Shown one piece after another: positions 7,157 through 15,132 of a DNA stretch of 18,748 nt. Origin of the DNA: Deltaproteobacteria bacterium (GTDB taxonomy: Bacteria > Bdellovibrionota_B > Oligoflexia > Oligoflexales > Bog-1112); assembly GCA_016186945.1 (NCBI GenBank), contig JACPKR010000023.1, forward strand, positions 1 to 18,748, given 5' to 3'. Both the position numbers and the translations under genes were made by a program. The notes beneath the pieces are model-generated. The model ran no database searches. It was not told the origin of the DNA and saw only the letters and a program-made list of their open reading frames with translations. Positions within the stretch are counted from its first letter, which is position 1, and the number at the start of each line of letters is the position of its first letter.

Positions 7157-10100
7157 TCAGTCTATCTCCTCGCCTTCCCACAGCGTGCTGGTCGGTCTTT
7201 GGAAAGGATAGAAGAAACGATACGGCTGCAGTGAGGATACCGAAGGATCGGTTTTTAGGTAGACGATGGAGCTTTTATTCGTGTCAATCGCGTAAGGGTT
7301 TTGAAAGTCCTCACCCGTAACAGATAAGTCGGTAAGTTTCCACATCTCCATATCTTCATCTTCCCCTGACCGAAGGATCACACCTCGGGAAAGATCGACC
7401 AAGTAAGGGGCACTTGTCGCATCGTAAGTAAGAGGCCACTCATGTTTGGAAAGTACAGTCAGATCCAAGGCGTCAAGATAGTCGTCATAGTGCCGGATCT
7501 TGATAACATCCTTTAAAAACTCGGTCCAAACGGGAAGGGCACCGACGCCGCCATAGATTCTTTGTCTGCCTCTACGCATTTCCCTGTTCAAGTCGTAACC
7601 TACGTAGGTGGCCACCACATAGCTATCGTCCGGGTCAAGTGCCTTCTTTCGCTCGGTAGGGAAGGGAAGAAAGCCCGCAAAATAGGCCGTCATGAAATCG
7701 TTCGTTGTCCCCGTTTTTCCAAAGGCGGGAATCCTTATTTTCTTTGTCCTGTCAGCGCCCTCTTGCTCGTCCGACCCACCATTAGCAGAAATGTATAGTT
7801 CACCCCGAGCGCGTCGACCAGTCCCATGAGTCACGGTCTTGCGTAAAATTTCCCGCATGTGATGAGCAATAACGGGGGGAACAATGGCATGTTCTTGCCT
7901 CACGGGCTTGTAAAGGACTGTGCCGAAACGATCTTCGATTCGCTTTATAAAGCTAATCTGGTTTGTCGGCCCTTCCTCAAAGAATCTATATGTCTTCCCA
8001 CCGATGAATGTCTGAAAGATCTTCGCAACCTCACCTACCGTCACATCGTTAGTCCCCAGGGGGAACGACAGGACAGGTTCCAGATGACTGAAAACCCCAG
8101 CCGTATGGCCAAGCTGGACAATGTATTTCAAACCAAGGCCGATGCGGAAATCATAATGTTGGAAATAAGAAGCAAGGCGGTAGGGATCATCCCCATCCCC
8201 AGTTGTGATGTCTTTGTAACGCTCTTCAATAATGTGTGTAATTCTTTCAAGTAACTTGCGTGGGAGAAATCCGTCGATATGTATATCCTCAAGGATTTGC
8301 CCAAATTGGGGGAGGCCACCCTCACCCGTTGATGCGACGAGTTTCTCCCAGTCATGCACGGTAAGGGGCCGTCCCCCAGGCTCGGGCAAGGGAAAACTCT
8401 CCGGTCGTAAGGAAACCAGCTCTTCATCCAGGTGCCGAAAATAACCAAGATTTGAATAGGAAGCGTCTGACATCATCCGGAAACGGTCCAGGATCGGCTT
8501 GAGCGAAGGCTCGTTGAACAGCTTGGCTAGACCTTCTGTTTCGACATAGTTTTGCAAAATCTTCCAGTCGTTGACCAGCAAGCTGTCGAGCGCTACCAGG
8601 CGTTTGTAATTGTTGAGCAGCAAATCTTGACGCAAGTGCAGTTCACGCAAAGAAAGGTTTTCGCCAATCTTCGACAGCAAATGCCGTAGCTCGTCGATAT
8701 ATCCATTTCCCCACCACATCTGCTTCAAACGCATCAAAACAGTCTTGTCACCCGCAAACACCAGGTCTGGCCCCAAATCGTCGATAGCGTTCTTGAGCTG
8801 AAACGCATGGACGCCCTCGTTGTCCAGGGTGACACCGATCTCTTTCGCCACCCTGTAATGATAATCGTTGGGAGCTTCCCCCGACATGGGCATCAAACCC
8901 ATGCTGTCCATCAGCTGCTTGAATTGCTGCAAGTTAAGTTTGTCGAGAAGCTGTGCACCCAAAGTTACCGACGCAAGGTTCTCGGACATAATACCCGCCC
9001 ACATCATCGAGACAGAATCAAAGGCTGGCACGTGGTCAGGGCGTGGATAATAGAAACGTCCCTGGTACGGAAACATTTTTCGTATGTTGTCTAAACGATC
9101 AAGCAGTGACCAACCCAATTGAAGAGCGGCAAAATAAACAAGAGGCTTGAAGACTGACCCGGGTTGCCTTCTTGCATGCATGGCCCGGTTATAACCCAGA
9201 GTGTCGAAACCTGAGACGATCGCTTTCACCTCCCCTTTGTCCAGAGCGATCAAGCCACCACTTATGTCGGGACGCTTCTGCAGCTCCAACACCGCCTCGT
9301 TAGTCTCTTTGTTGTATTCCATAACCTGCACAAAAAGCACGTCCCCCGGTCTAATGCGCCCGGCCAGTTCCTGGAGATGAACATTCATCCCCCTTCCATC
9401 GACCAAATCGAGAAGTTTGGCATAGCGTACGAGCGAACTATGCGGAATCACCCCGGCGGGAATACCGAAAGAAAGTTTAATCTCGTATTGATCCTTCCCC
9501 TTTTTCTCGGCAGCGATCACTTTCCCATACTCGAATTCATTCTGCTTAAGATCGCGCAGGGGTTTGTAATGCTCCTCAGGCTCTGCCGCATAACCACTGA
9601 GGATACTTTCCAGACGAGACAAATTTCGACGCATGGCAAGTTGCGCAGCTTTCTGAAACTCAGCATCGATCGTTGTATAAACTTTCAACCCTGCAACACT
9701 GAGGTCATTCACATCACGCAGGCCCAACGCCTGAAGAACCTCCTTTTTCTTCAACTGAGACTGCACCAAATTGACCAGAGCAACTTCAGCCGTACGAAAT
9801 TCCCCGTTTTTGAAGGGCACATCTGTCGAGAGAGCTTCATCATAGTCTTCCTGCTCAATCCATCCCTGCTCCAACATTTGCGATAGGACATAGTTTTTCC
9901 GTTCCGTGGCGTAGAATTTAGCTCGCTCCCGCTCCTTCTTTGTGAATTTTATGAACGGATTGTACTTGCTCGGTCCCTTCACAGACCCTGCTATAAATGC
10001 AGATTCAACTAGCGTTAAGTCGCGTACATCCTTGTTGAAATAATAACGAGCGGCAATGTCAACACCGTTTCCGTTCCCTACGACGTGGAATTGGTTAAGG

Positions 10101-10621
10101 TAGAATTCGAGGATCTGTCGTTTCTCATAAATGCGCTCGAGCTGAAGCGCTCGGATCATTTCCCTGAACTTTCTAGCGAAGGAAGCTTCCCAGTCGTCGA
10201 CTATGTTCTTCACAGTCTGCTGTGTGAGAGTAGAGCCGCCACGTCGAAACTCTCCCCCCTTCACCAAACCCTCGAAAAACGCTTTGGCAATCGCTAACGG
10301 ATCAACCCCAATATGGTGATAGAAATTCTTGTCTTCCACCGCAACGATCGCATTGATCATGTGGGCAGGCACTTCGTCGATGGGAACATAACGTCTGTGA
10401 CGAGACTCAAAAATGCTTCCTATGCGCGTCGTCTCGTCATCATAAAAAAGAGTTGTCTCCTCCTGGAAACGTGTAAGGATCGTACTCTTTTTCAACGAGG
10501 AATAGTCACCGTACTTCACCTGCCAGAATACGTAGAAACTCAGGCCAGCAGCACTTGCAAACCCTGCAAACATAATAAAAATAAGCAGGCGATATGTTGT
10601 TTTTCCAAAACGTTGCACCAT
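7157..10621 (-). CDS. Bifunctional class A penicillin-binding protein with a large insertion
   Basis: The enzyme polymerises lipid II and cross-links peptidoglycan at the periplasmic side of the inner membrane. A single membrane anchor (residues 10-34) is followed by the GT51 glycosyltransferase with EDKNFYHHIGVD (catalytic Glu97) and GGSTLTQQTVKN (129-140). The transpeptidase domain has SVFK (Ser490), SEN (547-549) and KTGT (970-973). With 1154 residues it is much longer than usual PBP1 proteins (about 750-900). The excess lies between SEN and the conserved segment LGTNDVTVGEVAKIF: about 300 residues against some 50 in relatives, so an insertion of about 250 residues at 560-845. The insert looks helical and charged and I do not recognise it. 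ATG 10621 is preferred over the adjacent GTG because GAGGG lies four bases ahead. It is first in the row with rimB, rimK and lysR. Confidence 0.92.
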   Translation of the reverse strand: MVQRFGKTTYRLLIFIMFAGFASAAGLSFYVFWQVKYGDYSSLKKSTILTRFQEETTLFYDDETTRIGSIFESRHRRYVPIDEVPAHMINAIVAVEDKNFYHHIGVDPLAIAKAFFEGLVKGGEFRRGGSTLTQQTVKNIVDDWEASFARKFREMIRALQLERIYEKRQILEFYLNQFHVVGNGNGVDIAARYYFNKDVRDLTLVESAFIAGSVKGPSKYNPFIKFTKKERERAKFYATERKNYVLSQMLEQGWIEQEDYDEALSTDVPFKNGEFRTAEVALVNLVQSQLKKKEVLQALGLRDVNDLSVAGLKVYTTIDAEFQKAAQLAMRRNLSRLESILSGYAAEPEEHYKPLRDLKQNEFEYGKVIAAEKKGKDQYEIKLSFGIPAGVIPHSSLVRYAKLLDLVDGRGMNVHLQELAGRIRPGDVLFVQVMEYNKETNEAVLELQKRPDISGGLIALDKGEVKAIVSGFDTLGYNRAMHARRQPGSVFKPLVYFAALQLGWSLLDRLDNIRKMFPYQGRFYYPRPDHVPAFDSVSMMWAGIMSENLASVTLGAQLLDKLNLQQFKQLMDSMGLMPMSGEAPNDYHYRVAKEIGVTLDNEGVHAFQLKNAIDDLGPDLVFAGDKTVLMRLKQMWWGNGYIDELRHLLSKIGENLSLRELHLRQDLLLNNYKRLVALDSLLVNDWKILQNYVETEGLAKLFNEPSLKPILDRFRMMSDASYSNLGYFRHLDEELVSLRPESFPLPEPGGRPLTVHDWEKLVASTGEGGLPQFGQILEDIHIDGFLPRKLLERITHIIEERYKDITTGDGDDPYRLASYFQHYDFRIGLGLKYIVQLGHTAGVFSHLEPVLSFPLGTNDVTVGEVAKIFQTFIGGKTYRFFEEGPTNQISFIKRIEDRFGTVLYKPVRQEHAIVPPVIAHHMREILRKTVTHGTGRRARGELYISANGGSDEQEGADRTKKIRIPAFGKTGTTNDFMTAYFAGFLPFPTERKKALDPDDSYVVATYVGYDLNREMRRGRQRIYGGVGALPVWTEFLKDVIKIRHYDDYLDALDLTVLSKHEWPLTYDATSAPYLVDLSRGVILRSGEDEDMEMWKLTDLSVTGEDFQNPYAIDTNKSSIVYLKTDPSVSSLQPYRFFYPFQRPTSTLWEGEEID

Positions 10622-10633
10622 CACACCCTCTTA

Positions 10634-10813
10634 TATAGTATTGAAGATAGTCAATTTGGGGACAAACTTTTTGAAAAAAGTTCTTTCCCCAACCCCCTTT
10701 TCAAAAACTTCAATATCTAGAGTTTTTTGGGGGGAGGTGTGGAGGGGAACTTTTTTTCAAAAAAGGTCCTCTCCACAAATTCTTTCTCCCAAATTCTATT
10801 TCTCAAAGACTAT
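10634..10813. repeat. MITE-like element, copy 2, between pbp1 and the htrA-like gene
   Basis: The ends are TATAGT and ACTATA, continued by loosely matching inverted sequence. This layout resembles miniature elements of the IS630/Tc1-mariner type that use a TA target. The segment 10709-10782 is the inverted 74-base core shared with the oleC end. Compared with copy 1, 68 extra bases (10643-10710) follow TATAGTATT; they contain a hairpin bounded by GGGG and CCCC (10658-10690). The element occupies most of the 249-base space between two divergent genes, so promoters for both must lie in or beside it. I saw no convincing sigma-70 site. Confidence 0.7.
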
Positions 10814-10873
10814 AGAGTAAAATGACATAAGAATATTCTAACGTAAAAACCACCCTGTCCCAACGAGGTCACA

Positions 10874-11932
10874 GTGAAGAGACGCTTCGTCCCCCTTTTT
10901 TTGGTTTTAAGTTCCGCCTCCTTTTTGGAAGCTAAGGATCTTTTTTCGTTCGCCCCCCTTATAGGACAGATAACGCCGGGAGTCGTCAACATACAAAGTT
11001 CCGAGACGCTGCGACGCGAGGCGGGTCTCGACCTTTATGAACACTACCTGGGGGGGCGTCCCCCTGCTCCTGGCCAAGCTAGGTCCCTCGGCACGGGTTT
11101 CGTCTGGGACCGCCAAGGCTACATCGTCACAAGCTACCGTGTGATTAAAGATGTTTCCAACATCGAAGTTCTTGTCAACGCGCGTTCTAAAAATTTGGCA
11201 AAAATCGTGGGAGTCGATGCCAAAACTGACCTGGCGCTTCTGAAAATTGCCCCTCGTGACAAACTCCACCCCTTGTCTCTGGGGGACGATCAAACACTCC
11301 GCCTGGGTGACGTCGTATTGGCGGTGACTAACCCCTTCGGCTTTTCGCACTATGTAAGTAGCGGGATCATCGCAGGTCTGGGAAAGCTGACAGGGCAGGA
11401 ATCCATCCACTTGCTGGATACCGACATCGCGATCCATCCCGGCAAGCAGGGAAGCCCCCTCCTTGACACGCGCGGAAGAGTGATCGGAATGGCCAGCCTT
11501 CGCGAAGAGGCGATGTATCGGAATCGAAATGTAGTTGTTCCGATAAATACAGTGAAGAAAGTCGTCGCAGAAATCAAACGCTTCGGAAAAGTGAAACGAG
11601 CCTGGCTTGGAATCGTGATCCAAAACATCCTCTCCCACGATGAACTCGCCTACGCAAAAGACCCTGCCGGTGTCCATGGCGTGCTTCTTTCTAACCTTAT
11701 CGTGGGAGGACCCGCTCATAAAGCAGCTTTGCAAATCGGCGACGTCATCCTGAGCATGGACGGTCAAAAACTCTTCGACACCAACCACTTTGAAACTGCC
11801 CTGCTTGGAAAAGAGATAGGAACAAAAGTGAAACTGAAACTCTACCGCAGAGAAAAAGGATACCTGGAAGCCGAAGTGACTTTGGAGGAGCTTCCCGAAA
11901 ACCAGGAACTTCCCACCGATGGCCTGTTTTGA
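10874..11932 (+). CDS. Exported HtrA/DegP-like pseudoprotease with PDZ domain
   Basis: A signal peptide (residues 1-20, ending SFLEA) is followed by a trypsin-fold domain that aligns throughout with HtrA/DegP, then one PDZ domain (about 245-345). HtrA proteins are periplasmic serine proteases and chaperones. Here the motif that should read NHVI is SYRVIK (Arg89 for the catalytic His) and the motif GNSGG is GKQGS (Gln192 for the catalytic Ser). The Asp is kept in KTDLALLKI (Asp119). Proteolysis by the usual mechanism is therefore not expected; a chaperone, scaffold or regulatory role is more likely. The frame is open and the fold signatures (NPFGF, VVVPINTVKKVV, GDVILSMDGQ) are well kept, so this is not simple decay. 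The start is GTG with CGAGG five bases upstream. At 352 residues with one PDZ it is DegS-like in size. Confidence 0.88.
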   Translation: MKRRFVPLFLVLSSASFLEAKDLFSFAPLIGQITPGVVNIQSSETLRREAGLDLYEHYLGGRPPAPGQARSLGTGFVWDRQGYIVTSYRVIKDVSNIEVLVNARSKNLAKIVGVDAKTDLALLKIAPRDKLHPLSLGDDQTLRLGDVVLAVTNPFGFSHYVSSGIIAGLGKLTGQESIHLLDTDIAIHPGKQGSPLLDTRGRVIGMASLREEAMYRNRNVVVPINTVKKVVAEIKRFGKVKRAWLGIVIQNILSHDELAYAKDPAGVHGVLLSNLIVGGPAHKAALQIGDVILSMDGQKLFDTNHFETALLGKEIGTKVKLKLYRREKGYLEAEVTLEELPENQELPTDGLF

Positions 11933-12066
11933 CCTCCACTGTCATCCCGCGGCCTCCACTGTCATCCCGCGGCCTCCACTGTCATCCCGCGGCCTCCACT
12001 GTCATCCCGCGGCCTCCACTGTCATCCCGCGGCCTCCACTGTCATCCCGCGGCTTGACCGCGGGAT
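11933..12066. repeat. 20-base tandem array ending in a full palindrome
   Basis: The unit GTCATCCCGCGGCCTCCACT is repeated exactly five times from 11941 to 12040 and preceded by its last eight bases at 11933. At 12041 a sixth unit runs into the complete palindrome with arms 12044-12052 and 12058-12066 (loop CTTGA). Each unit contains only the left half of the palindrome, so the array looks like slippage expansion of a broken copy. It begins directly after the htrA-like stop and the final palindrome enters the putP coding end. The long stem could stop transcription from both convergent genes, but there is no T run. Confidence 0.9.
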
Positions 12067-13445
12067 CCAACGGCACCTACAGTTGGGTTCCCCCGCGTGA
12101 ACTTGGAAACCAGGAAAATGACGCCAAGACTCCCAAAAAATCCAGGAATCATGGGCGCATCCGCAAAAACCCAACCCGTCAAGGGCCACAGAGCTGCTAG
12201 TAGGGCACCAGACGTCATCCCCGCAAAAGCTCCCCATTTTGTAAGCCCACGGTAATACAGGCTGCACAGGACTATCGGTCCAAATGTGCTCCCTTGCCCA
12301 GACCAAGCGTAACGCACGATTTCATAAACCGACTGAGAGTTTGTAAGCGTGATCACCGCCGCAATCGAAGTCTGACATACAATCGAAAGACGCGACGACA
12401 ACATGGAACGACGTTCCGTCAAGGCATTCACAATATCCTTGGTCACAACAGAAGCAGATACAATAATCTGCGAGTCAACTGTGGACAGTGTTGCTGCCAC
12501 CACACCGCAGAAAATAAACCCAGCAGCAAGAGGAGAAAAAAGCTGGTTCACCATATTCAAAAAAAGATATTGAGGCACTTCCAGCCGGTCCTTGAAAAAG
12601 ACCCACCCTAAAATGCCAATCGATACGGCAGCAGATAAAGCAAGGAACTGCCAGGCCAGACCAAGACGCATAGACTTCTTCAATTCCTCGGCTTTGCGAA
12701 TCCCCATAAACTTCGTTAACACGTGAGGCATACCGAAATAGCCTAAACCCCAGTTCAAGGCCACTTTCACAGCCTGGGAAACGGAGTGCGCTTCCCCAAA
12801 TGTGAACCCATCCCCAATCGTCATCCCGTCAGGCAATGAGAAAAATGCAAAGATGGGAACTACCAAAATAGCCAGAAGCAAGAAAACTGCCTGGAACGCA
12901 TCCGTAAACGCCACAGTCATATACCCACCCAGCGTTGTGTAGACAATAACAAGCAGAGCACTTAAAAGAACACCCCCCAACATGGGGATCCCAAAGAGCG
13001 CCTCAAGGACAGTTCCCATGCCCTGCAAACCAGATGCTATGTAAAATGTAAAGAAAAAGAGAGAAGCAAAAGCAGCAGTTAATGAAATCAAACGTGTCTG
13101 ATCACCCACCCTTGCGGAAAAAAAGTGAGACAGGGTTATACTTCCCGTCTCCTCCGTGCTGATACGTAAGCGAGGAGCAACAAATTTCCACGTGAGAGCC
13201 ATTCCCAGCAGAAGACCGACAGCGACCCAGGCTTCCGAAATCCCTATGGTGTAGATCGCAACAGGAAAACCAAGGAATAACCAACTGCTCATATCACTGG
13301 CATGAGCTGACAAAGCGGTAACCCAATAACTTATCTTGCGACTGCCGATCAGAAAATCATCAGCCTTCTGATCCCTTCGGTAGCTGACAACACCGATACT
13401 CACAAGAACGAGACCGTAGACAGCGAACGCAACAAATAATGACAT
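12042..13445 (-). CDS. putP: PutP-type sodium/proline (solute) symporter
   Basis: This inner-membrane transporter of the sodium:solute symporter family has the long hydrophobic segments expected of about 12-13 helices over 467 residues. PutP signatures are SSWLFLGFPVAIY near residue 53, GLGYFGMPHVLTKFM, and AATLSTVDSQIIVSAS, which carries the Ser/Thr residues of the sodium site. Proline is the most likely substrate, but related members carry other organic acids. The ATG at 13445 has GAGG upstream. The protein ends in TVGAVGSRGQAAG: the last eight residues (GSRGQAAG) and the TGA stop are encoded by the ATCCCGCGG palindrome. The original end appears to have been replaced or extended by the repeat. 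Confidence 0.9.
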   Translation of the reverse strand: MSLFVAFAVYGLVLVSIGVVSYRRDQKADDFLIGSRKISYWVTALSAHASDMSSWLFLGFPVAIYTIGISEAWVAVGLLLGMALTWKFVAPRLRISTEETGSITLSHFFSARVGDQTRLISLTAAFASLFFFTFYIASGLQGMGTVLEALFGIPMLGGVLLSALLVIVYTTLGGYMTVAFTDAFQAVFLLLAILVVPIFAFFSLPDGMTIGDGFTFGEAHSVSQAVKVALNWGLGYFGMPHVLTKFMGIRKAEELKKSMRLGLAWQFLALSAAVSIGILGWVFFKDRLEVPQYLFLNMVNQLFSPLAAGFIFCGVVAATLSTVDSQIIVSASVVTKDIVNALTERRSMLSSRLSIVCQTSIAAVITLTNSQSVYEIVRYAWSGQGSTFGPIVLCSLYYRGLTKWGAFAGMTSGALLAALWPLTGWVFADAPMIPGFFGSLGVIFLVSKFTRGNPTVGAVGSRGQAAG

Positions 13446-13742
13446 GGGAACCTCAGAAAAATAATCCAGCCGACTCTAGGGGTATTTTGAAATAATTCAA
13501 TGAGTCGCTAGTAAAAAAAGAAATGAACGTTAATGGATTCACAATTATTTTTCAAATTATAAACAAAGCTAAAACAAATTATCCTTATTTTAGGCATCTT
13601 ATAAAAACTCCTTAGACTACGCCAATTTAGCCAGAAATAGGGGTCTAAGGGTGCGACAATTTTACGTATTGTTCGGAAGAGATTTTTTCTCGCATGATGG
13701 CCTTAAGAAAATCTTAAGTTTCCAAAATTAATGGAGGACATC
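13446..13742. other. AT-rich divergent intergenic region
   Basis: These 297 bases separate putP from the DUF4360-like gene and are much richer in A and T than the genes. On the minus strand TATAAT occurs at 13561-13556, but without a good -35 partner. CTTAAG occurs twice (around 13700) as a small palindrome pair just upstream of the plus-strand gene. I see no gene or RNA here; it presumably holds both promoters. Confidence 0.5.
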
Positions 13743-14372
13743 ATGAAACTCGTAGCTTTCGCAGCCGGACTTTTATTAACAGGTTCGGCATTCGCCGCTG
13801 ATGTGATCGAATGGAACTTCAACGGACAGGCAAATGCGCTTGGCTCCGGTTGCCGCAAAGATGCAGGACGTCCTGGTGACACCGACTTCATCAGTGCTGG
13901 TAACGATGTGTCAGTTCTTTTCTCTCGTCTTGGGGTCAGCCTGACAGGAGACGCGGGAGGTGCCAAAGTTGCCTCGAAAACGTGCCGCTTTGCGATCCCC
14001 ACGAAAGTAAGAGCCGGCTACTACATTGGCCGACTCCAGCAAACGATCACCTACGGTTATGAGAGGAACTCAGGGACATCAGGTAAAGTGTCCGCTGCCA
14101 CAACATTCTACGGCCAAACTGCCGGAAATCTTCTCAGGAATATTCCCACACCTGGACTTGACCAGTGGTCCGTTCCCTTCGCAGAAGTCCGCCACACAAG
14201 CCTGTGGAGGGTCAACCCTTCTTGGTGCCTGCGAAGCGACTACAAGGGAAATTTCATGGCAAATCTTGCAGTTAACGGTTACCGAGAGTCCACCAAGCGT
14301 GATATCGTGATCCAGATCAACGGGCATGATATCCGCTTCGATGCAGTCGGTTTCCCTCTGCTTTGCCCATAA
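13743..14372 (+). CDS. Secreted DUF4360-like protein, first of a pair
   Basis: A signal peptide (residues 1-18, ending GSAFA) precedes a mature protein of about 190 residues. The pattern GSGC near the start, a beta-rich middle with KTCRFAIPTKVRAGYYIG, and a last cysteine close to the C-terminus matches how I remember DUF4360, a family of small secreted proteins of unknown function. Four cysteines in the mature part suggest disulfides. I start at ATG 13743, because GGAGG lies five bases upstream and the signal peptide then begins correctly; ATG 13731 lies in that ribosome binding site. The next gene shares the GSGCR motif and layout. The family call is from memory of its pattern, not a search. 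Confidence 0.7.
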   Translation: MKLVAFAAGLLLTGSAFAADVIEWNFNGQANALGSGCRKDAGRPGDTDFISAGNDVSVLFSRLGVSLTGDAGGAKVASKTCRFAIPTKVRAGYYIGRLQQTITYGYERNSGTSGKVSAATTFYGQTAGNLLRNIPTPGLDQWSVPFAEVRHTSLWRVNPSWCLRSDYKGNFMANLAVNGYRESTKRDIVIQINGHDIRFDAVGFPLLCP

Positions 14373-14403
14373 TCTAGGGGGTTCCTGCGGATGGCTTTTT
14401 CGA

Positions 14404-14452
14404 GGGGAGCGACAATTCTCTCGCCCCCCTCGCGCTCCCCCTCTCCCTTTTT
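14404..14452. repeat. C-rich hairpin repeat between the DUF4360-like genes
   Basis: This is a diverged copy of the elements at 2474 and 4819: GGGGAGCGA pairs with TCGCCCCCC, followed by a C-rich stretch, CTCTCCC and TTTTT. The hairpin with T run may weaken read-through between the two genes. Its end lies six bases before the ribosome binding site of the second gene. Confidence 0.75.
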
Positions 14453-14469
14453 GTTTGTAGGAGTTGTCG

Positions 14470-15117
14470 ATGAAAGTTGTAGCTGTCACGATCCTCTTGA
14501 GTTTATCCACTCAAACCTACGCAGTTACCCCGACCAAACCAGAAATAAAAGACTGGTTCGCCCTAGGCTCCGGCTGCCGCGGGCGCGAAGGCGGCATCGG
14601 CGACATCCGCATGACGATGACCCCCGACGGGCAAAACCCCGACAGGTTGTCAGTCAGCTTTTCGATGGGTTCCTACAAACTCAGTGGAAAAGACCCGGTG
14701 AACGCAGATACACCGACCTTCGCAAGGGAATGCTCACTGCGCTTTGCTCTCTATCCTCCCCCCTTCAAGAGAGTGAAGAACATAGAAGTTTCTACAGCTT
14801 TTCAAGTGGACAAAGAAAAAGGAGCGACAGCCGAACTCCACAGTCGACTCATGACTGCAACCGGAACCCTCAAGTCGTGGGACCAGGTCCTGGGCAAGGA
14901 GCAAAGTACGAAAGGTCAGACGCTCTCCATGAACCTTGCCCCCGATGAGAACGGCAAACGCATCCTTAGCGACCTTGCCTGCGGGGAAGCAAAAGTCCTC
15001 GGTGCTGACTTCACCTTCCTAAACCGTCGGGACTCTTTCAAAGAACAAGTCGAGATGAAACACGACTTCTCGAATAAAGTGGAATTCACGATTCAATTGG
15101 AAAGCTGCGGGAAGTGA
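14470..15117 (+). CDS. Secreted DUF4360-like protein, second of a pair
   Basis: A signal peptide (residues 1-18, ending TQTYA) precedes a mature region of about 197 residues. It begins WFALGSGCRGREG, like the neighbour upstream, and ends in a cysteine (LESCGK). The cysteines at GSGC, REC, LAC and ESC have the same order as in the first protein. The sequences are otherwise very diverged, so an old duplication is likely. ATG 14470 follows TAGGAG by six bases; the TTG at 14464 is a poorer choice. Function is unknown. The gene is 97 bases after its neighbour and separated from it by a hairpin repeat. Confidence 0.7.
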   Translation: MKVVAVTILLSLSTQTYAVTPTKPEIKDWFALGSGCRGREGGIGDIRMTMTPDGQNPDRLSVSFSMGSYKLSGKDPVNADTPTFARECSLRFALYPPPFKRVKNIEVSTAFQVDKEKGATAELHSRLMTATGTLKSWDQVLGKEQSTKGQTLSMNLAPDENGKRILSDLACGEAKVLGADFTFLNRRDSFKEQVEMKHDFSNKVEFTIQLESCGK

Positions 15118-15132
15118 CTTACATAAGACCAC

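Noticed and set aside
10634-10670. Sigma-70 promoter for pbp1 using TTGACT near 10654
   Set aside because: The spacing to the nearest TATA-like box is about 13 to 15 bases, too short to support a call.
10907-11788. 293-codon open frame on the minus strand opposite the htrA-like gene
   Set aside because: It lies wholly within the well-supported HtrA-like coding region, has no family features and no ribosome binding site; it is a frame shadow.
11933-12066. CRISPR array or coding tandem repeat
   Set aside because: The 20-base period has no spacers, and the plus-strand frame across it has no start context or conserved product.
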